Assembly: GCA_963277665.1 (NCBI GenBank)
Contig: OY728143.1
Coordinates: 229,639,591 to 229,703,590 of the forward strand
Reading direction: 5' to 3'
Source: Viscum album
Taxonomy: Eukaryota; Streptophyta; Magnoliopsida; Santalales; Viscaceae
Length of the DNA: 64,000 bases
Both the position numbers and the translations under genes were made by a program. This document shows, piece after piece, positions 58,974 through 64,000 of the stretch (positions are counted from its first letter, which is position 1; each line of letters starts with the position of its first letter). Under the pieces are notes generated by a model. The model worked only from the letters and a program-made list of their open reading frames with translations, did no database searches and was not told the origin of the DNA.

Positions 58974-61863
58974 TGCACACACCCGACCATCTTAATGAAA
59001 AGGTGAACAAGAATAAAAGAAAAGAATATGAAACAACTATAAAGTAAAAAAGCATAAAAAATCTTTAGATTGTACAATAGTATGACATTGAAACCAAAAC
59101 ATAATGAGGAAAATTACACAGCCAACCAAAAAAGCTTCCCAACCATAACAAATTGAAAAAGTAAACTGCTGAGAGAGACCGTATCTTGATTTCTATGCTC
59201 CAACCACTGTACACGGTCCACAACACCCTGTATCCCTAATCTCCTATGATGTCATCGCTAACCTATCTACCAAATACATAAGACATGAAGTGTTTTATAA
59301 AAGACCATGAAAGGGTGAGAATATAAAAACCCATAAGGATTCCCCAAAAACTGAAGGTGGAGCAGTAAGATATACAACATGAAAGAAATAAAGTAAATAT
59401 TACATAAGACACAGGATAGAGTGAAAGATAATAGATCAACCCAAACCTAGATAAAGATTAACCTTGCCTAAGCATTGGGGGATCAATATGGGGAGTCAAT
59501 AAACTACCCATCTAGTCTTTTTCATGCATATAATGAGTATAGACTCATCCAACCATGATAATTTAGGCACTAAAACCTCATGGAATACCCCACGCGTCTT
59601 CACATCCCATGAAAATAGAGTAACCAGATTAAATGGCTTGGATAAATTTGAATATATATATGCTCCGTCAAAAGAAAACCAAATGATAGATAATGGTTAT
59701 ATACATCTCTCAACTCATCCCAAGAAGATGAGTCACCCACATTTTCCATAGTACATCAATGATTCCCAACATCTCATTCATCTACTCGGATGTATCAATC
59801 TAAATCAAATTTGGCATCACCATTTGGTTTCATAGTCAAGGTGACACAAACTCTATATAGAGGACCCGCTATCTAGAGATAAAAGGGGTTTCCCATCTGT
59901 ATGTATCCATTGAGGACCCCAACCCATGGATATGGGGATTTCACTCTAGAGTCACTTGGACCTATGCCATATCTAACAGGGGGTACCACTCGGTAGGTAG
60001 AGGAATTACACCTAAGATAATGGGGGGATACATATAAGTGGTTGAGTAACCAAGCCATGGTATAATAGGGGGTTAAACTATTGAAATTATAAGACTCATG
60101 GAATATTTTATAGGAGGTTTCACTTAGAAATATACTATTGATAACTTGATCCCATGGTAATGGATGGTTCCACTCGACCGGGGCCCTAGTGTGATGGGGG
60201 ATTCCAATATGTTCATCAAGGAACCACACCTTATCTAATAGGGGGTCCCAACCCTTGGATATATGACATGTGAGGCGACCTACATGACATTTTGTTTTAC
60301 TCCTCCACATTATTGTGTCCCTTACCAGAACATGAATCATATCCCATGTTGCAGTACACTCTATTTAGGTGGTTTCAAATTTTGTCTAGACTAAATGGTA
60401 TTGGTTTATATCTTTCTATCTTTGTCCATGTACATAACCTCATGTTTTTTGTACATAACCCAATGTCAATGTACTTGGTTACACAGCCATGTGCCAGGCC
60501 ATGTACTCACAAATGTAGTTTTTTATTTGTGATCTACCACACTACTAATCCATAAAAAGATGATTTACATTGTGTGTGGGAGGGATACATTCCATGAAAT
60601 CATTATTATTTCACAAAACCCACGATGCTACAGGTTAAGGGACTAAATGTTGTGTGTTCATGCCTGCATTGGGCGTGTTTTCAGGTTTTTTCATAGAATC
60701 ATAGATCCACAATCTAAAACTCATATATATCCTTTATTCTTTTATTTCAACCTTTTCTATATATGAAAATAGTGGATTTGGATAAGGATCATGGTTTCAT
60801 GGAGTTGTTCATCGAAAATTGGATTTTGGTCTTCCTTAGTGGTGCGTCATTAATCTTGGAAGCCTCGAGTTCATCAATCATTGACTATTTTATAAACGAT
60901 CATCAAAATGATCGTATACATCCCAAAATGACCATATATATGTTCTTGAATCTCTAATTTTCTCCTCATACATGATTCTGTGTCAGTTTTGAGTGTTTGA
61001 TTGGGCTTAGAACCACCTGACAAAGTCAAACCGAGACTGTTTGGTCCAAACGTTGATAAAAGTAAAGAAATAAATGGGAAAAGGGAAAAACAAATCTTTT
61101 TAATTGATTTTAAATAATATTTCATGGCTAATTAAAAATGGTGATCATGGGTTAGAGAAAAATAAAATAATCAAATTTCAGTATGCGGGTGCATGAAATT
61201 GGACACAATTGGCACTGATCCAAGAATGCATATCAATATGCTCAGTTAGTGTAATAAATAAGGAAGTAAACCAAGAATTGATGATTCCAAAATAGAGATT
61301 GTTTCATTAATCTTAAAATAATGTGTTTAATGATAATCAATGTATGTTTTTGTGTTCGATGAGTCCCAACATTATCCAATCAAGATTTTTATCATTATCT
61401 GATGTGATCTTCCATCAGAAGGAGGAAGGAGAAGCTTTAGTGAGATCCCATGATTATGAGGCTAACCATAGGGGAATCGCTATGGTAGTATATTCGTAAA
61501 CATTTCATTTAGGTTAAAAATGATTAAATTATTTAATAAAATAATATATTTTCCCTCTAAATGTACCACCAATGAATGAGATGTCTGAATTCCCAATGTA
61601 GACTTAATCTAGGTAACACATAGGATAAAAATGAAATTTAGAGTCAAAAGTTGTCTTGTATTTCGAATCCCAGATTCTGTTTAAGAGATATCCCAATTAA
61701 TTTATGAAAAGAGAATGCATATATAAAATATAATTTTTTTTATAAAATGTATTCTTGACACATCAGGCCTAATAATTTCATGTCGAATCAACGTCTATCT
61801 CTGAGAAATATATATAGAAATATTTAAAATTATTAAAAAGAAAAAAATATGATATTTATATCA
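58974..61863 (-). repeat. Element F 3' LTR (probable, about 2.9 kb)
   Basis: The right edge is firm: reading the minus strand, integrase-end sequence and CTTCAAAGAGGG, then TGATATAAATATC. The left edge is a proposal based on TGCACACACCCGACC, which resembles the LTR end TGCCCCGACC of element A. Inside, GGGTGAGAATATAAAAACCCATAAGGA (59315) corresponds to the GGGTGAG...AGTAAGGA block of A and D in the same orientation. A minisatellite lies near its middle. Confidence 0.5.
59925..60260. repeat. Diverged ~44-bp minisatellite in element F LTR
   Basis: A block like TAATAGGGGGTTCCACTC recurs at about 59929, 59970, 60016, 60057, 60105, 60155, 60191 and 60236, spacing 36-50 bp. The repeats keep a 155-codon frame open on the minus strand (60340-59873), rich in Pro, His and Tyr, that resembles no protein I know. 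Confidence 0.6.
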
Positions 61864-62960
61864 TACCCTCTTTGAAGATATTTTTCCCGAAAAAAGAAAA
61901 AATAGAAAACAATATGGGATATTGAGCCTACTTCTAGCTCTCCCACTCCTAGAAACTTTCATGCACATTCTTATGATACCACAACACACAAACTGTGGGG
62001 ATGGACCATCCATGCACGATCATATTCTGTTGGTCCTCGATCACTACTAGGTGCTCTTCCATGGTGAATCAAACCCTGATTTCTATCATTCACTAGTCGA
62101 TGATGTTTTTTGAGTCACACACATATCTAATTAGCTACAACATGTAGAAGATTTAGTGAAACCACTCTAGCGATGAGGGTATGGAGAGTCGGTAAGAAAC
62201 AACATCAACCCTTTGATCGTTAATGAATAGCCCAAGTAAACATGTTCATAGATTTAACCCCCATATAAACCTATGTAGTTCTCATCACGAGGATAGTATT
62301 ATGAATATTTGGTCTCTCTAATTGAACTCTAAGGGATTACGATAATGATCTGCATAAGATTTATATCTCTTATAGGTCATCCTCATCCACTCACGGATGA
62401 TCGGGACATTCTCAGTCCTCACATGGACCATCTCTCAACCAAAACGATATGTCTCAGCAATCAATATCTAGAATAAGGGTGACCCTTAAAGTCTCTCATA
62501 TTGTAGAATGGTACCATTCTTTACATGAAAACTCAACCAAGGGTAAGTGATCCTCCCAGCTCCGAATAAAGTCTACCAAAAAATCCCTTATATATCCTCA
62601 AACACCTGGATTGTTCCATTTTCCTTATCATCGATTTGGGGGTGAGAGAATATACTCATCCCCATTTGTGTCCTGAATTTCCCCCGCAAGCTTCTCTAAA
62701 GTCATGATGTAAACCTCATGTCATAATTGATGGAAATTATTGATGTAACCCTATGAAGGAGAAATATTTTCCATACATAAAAATTGCCTGACTCTTAACT
62801 GAATTGTACTCCATAATGGTAAGGAAGTGTTTCGACATCATCAGTCTCTTGAATATCACCAAGATAATGTCATAGCCCTTAAATATCCATGAAATCCAAG
62901 TCATAAAGACCATGGATATGTCATCCCACTTTCAAATCGAGATCTCATGGTTTTTTAAAT
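61864..62960 (-). pseudogene. Element F integrase and C-terminal tail, decayed
   Basis: Minus strand. Readable landmarks in chromovirus order: Trp-Asp-Asp-Ile-Ser-Met-Val-Phe-Met-Thr (about 62930, first Asp position reads Val), Val-Ile-Phe-Lys-Arg-Leu-Met-Met-Ser-Lys-His-Phe-Leu (about 62840), His-Pro-Gln-Ile-Asp-Asp-Lys-Glu-Asn-Gly-Thr-Ile-Gln-Val (about 62640) with the Ser-Glu-Arg step altered, and Pro-Trp-Leu-Ser-Phe (about 62540). The end of pol lies next to 61880. It would insert the element's cDNA; this copy is heavily broken. Confidence 0.65.
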
Positions 62961-63369
62961 AACCATCCAGAACATGGTGTTCATCCTTCACTTATTGACA
63001 GGCGAGGAACCGAGATATGAAATCAGATATGATTCATATCATACTGGTTAACCAAAACTACCATTAGTGGTCTCTATATATATCCCCAACAATGAGATGT
63101 ATATTAAGGAGTGAAGAGTGTAACTCCAACATCACCTCATCCTGCATCATGACTGGAACTACCGTTTCCTCCCAATAATAGATTATGTGATTCCATCCAT
63201 TATAATATCGATATGGTGAATCCCATTATCATATATGGACAAAAAATGCCTCATAGTCGATGTCTCCTAGTAGGGAATCTCCTACATTATCGAGAAGTGG
63301 ATGAGTTAACACTGTAGATTGTATAAAATCTACACCCTTATGATCCACCAAGGCTATCTACAGGGAGGC

Positions 63370-64000
63370 CAACTACTCAAATCCTCCTATACCAAATGAT
63401 TTCGGTACATCCTGCTAAGGGAATCAGCTATCATGTTTCCCTTAACTAGTGTATAGACTATCCCGAAGTCGTAGTCAGATAGGAACTCCTACAAGCACTG
63501 ATGTATTAGGTTCAAATATCCATATGAGAGTCTATACCAAAGAGTTTTGATGGTTTGAGTAAACAACAAAGATCTCCCCCGAAGGCAGTGAAGAATATTG
63601 ATTTGAACTCTAGGTTTTGAGTTTTGTAGTTATTCTCATGGGGTCTCAACATCCTCTATATGTATGCAATAATATCCTACCAATGCATCAACACAAAGAC
63701 AATCCTAGATCAAACAACATCTCAATACAATATGTACTCTTTGACTCCCACTAGTAGTCTCAACACAGGATCAATCATCATCCTTTGCCTCAAATCCTTG
63801 ATGGCCACCTCGTACTACATAGAATAGGTAAATGGTTTCCATTTCTACGTAAAGGAGGCCAAAGTAGTTTGGTTCTGTATTATTCTACCATAAACATCTT
63901 GTAGTGCCCTGTCAGACCTATAATGATATGAACCTTAGGCACACTCATGGGTGGATCACAAGAATGAAATGTGTCGATATTTTTCAGCTCCAGGGCTGAA
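63370..64000 (-). pseudogene. Element F RNase H / RT end, runs off the window
   Basis: Minus strand. Leu-Arg-Pro-His-Glu-Asn-Asn-Tyr at about 63640 and Leu-Ser-Asp-Tyr-Asp-Phe-Gly-Ile-Val-Tyr, then Met-Ile-Ala-Asp-Ser-Leu-Ser-Arg at about 63480-63395 are the RNase H landmarks just upstream of integrase in Ty3/gypsy elements. The RT should lie right of position 64000. Stops and frameshifts are frequent. Confidence 0.65.

Noticed and set aside
59873..60340. 155-codon minus-strand open frame
   Set aside because: Explained by a diverged ~44-bp repeat without stops in this frame; no recognisable domain and located in a probable LTR.

Overview
The window is repeat-rich, AT-rich nuclear DNA from a plant, almost certainly an angiosperm with a large genome. 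No host gene, tRNA, rRNA or CRISPR array could be supported. What can be read is a nest of decayed Ty3/gypsy LTR retrotransposons plus one LINE fragment. Most coding stretches are broken by TAA, TAG and TGA codons where the family has Gln or Arg. CpG is scarce outside the youngest element. Both fit long-term methylation-driven decay in heterochromatin.

Elements are lettered here for convenience. E is a very large Tat-lineage element on the + strand. Its 5' LTR begins at 3251, pol lies at about 22.8-27.2 kb, and its 3' LTR runs from 35310 to at least 38239. A is a chromovirus-like element on the - strand (3583-13774) inserted into E's 5' LTR; its ~3.8-4.0 kb LTRs exceed its 2.4 kb interior. 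D is a Tekay-like chromovirus on the - strand (38240 to about 53750) inserted into E's 3' LTR; its 5' LTR is missing. C is a chromovirus-like element on the + strand (41829-50105, ATATA target-site duplication) inserted into D's integrase. F is another - strand chromovirus-like element at the right edge, with a 3' LTR of about 58974-61863 and decayed pol to the window end. The LINE piece is an RNase H end with poly-A at 55454-56140.

Layout: 1-3250, unassigned; 3251-38239, E interrupted by A; 38240-53750, D interrupted by C; 53750-55450, unassigned AT-rich; 55454-56140, LINE; 56140-58973, unassigned; 58974-64000, F. The insertion order follows from the nesting: E before A and D, and D before C.

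E is the most interesting object. Besides PR, RT, RNase H, a second (archaeal-type) RNase H and INT, it carries a long broken reading frame on the opposite strand between pol and the 3' LTR (34934 down to 31147) that ends in a charged, heptad-rich tail. Upstream of the identifiable pol domains lies a 33-bp (11-codon) tandem repeat in near-perfect register. A roughly 45-bp hairpin-like motif recurs five times in each LTR and about seven times in the 3' untranslated region. None of the elements looks able to move by itself: catalytic residues, whole domains or an LTR are missing from each.
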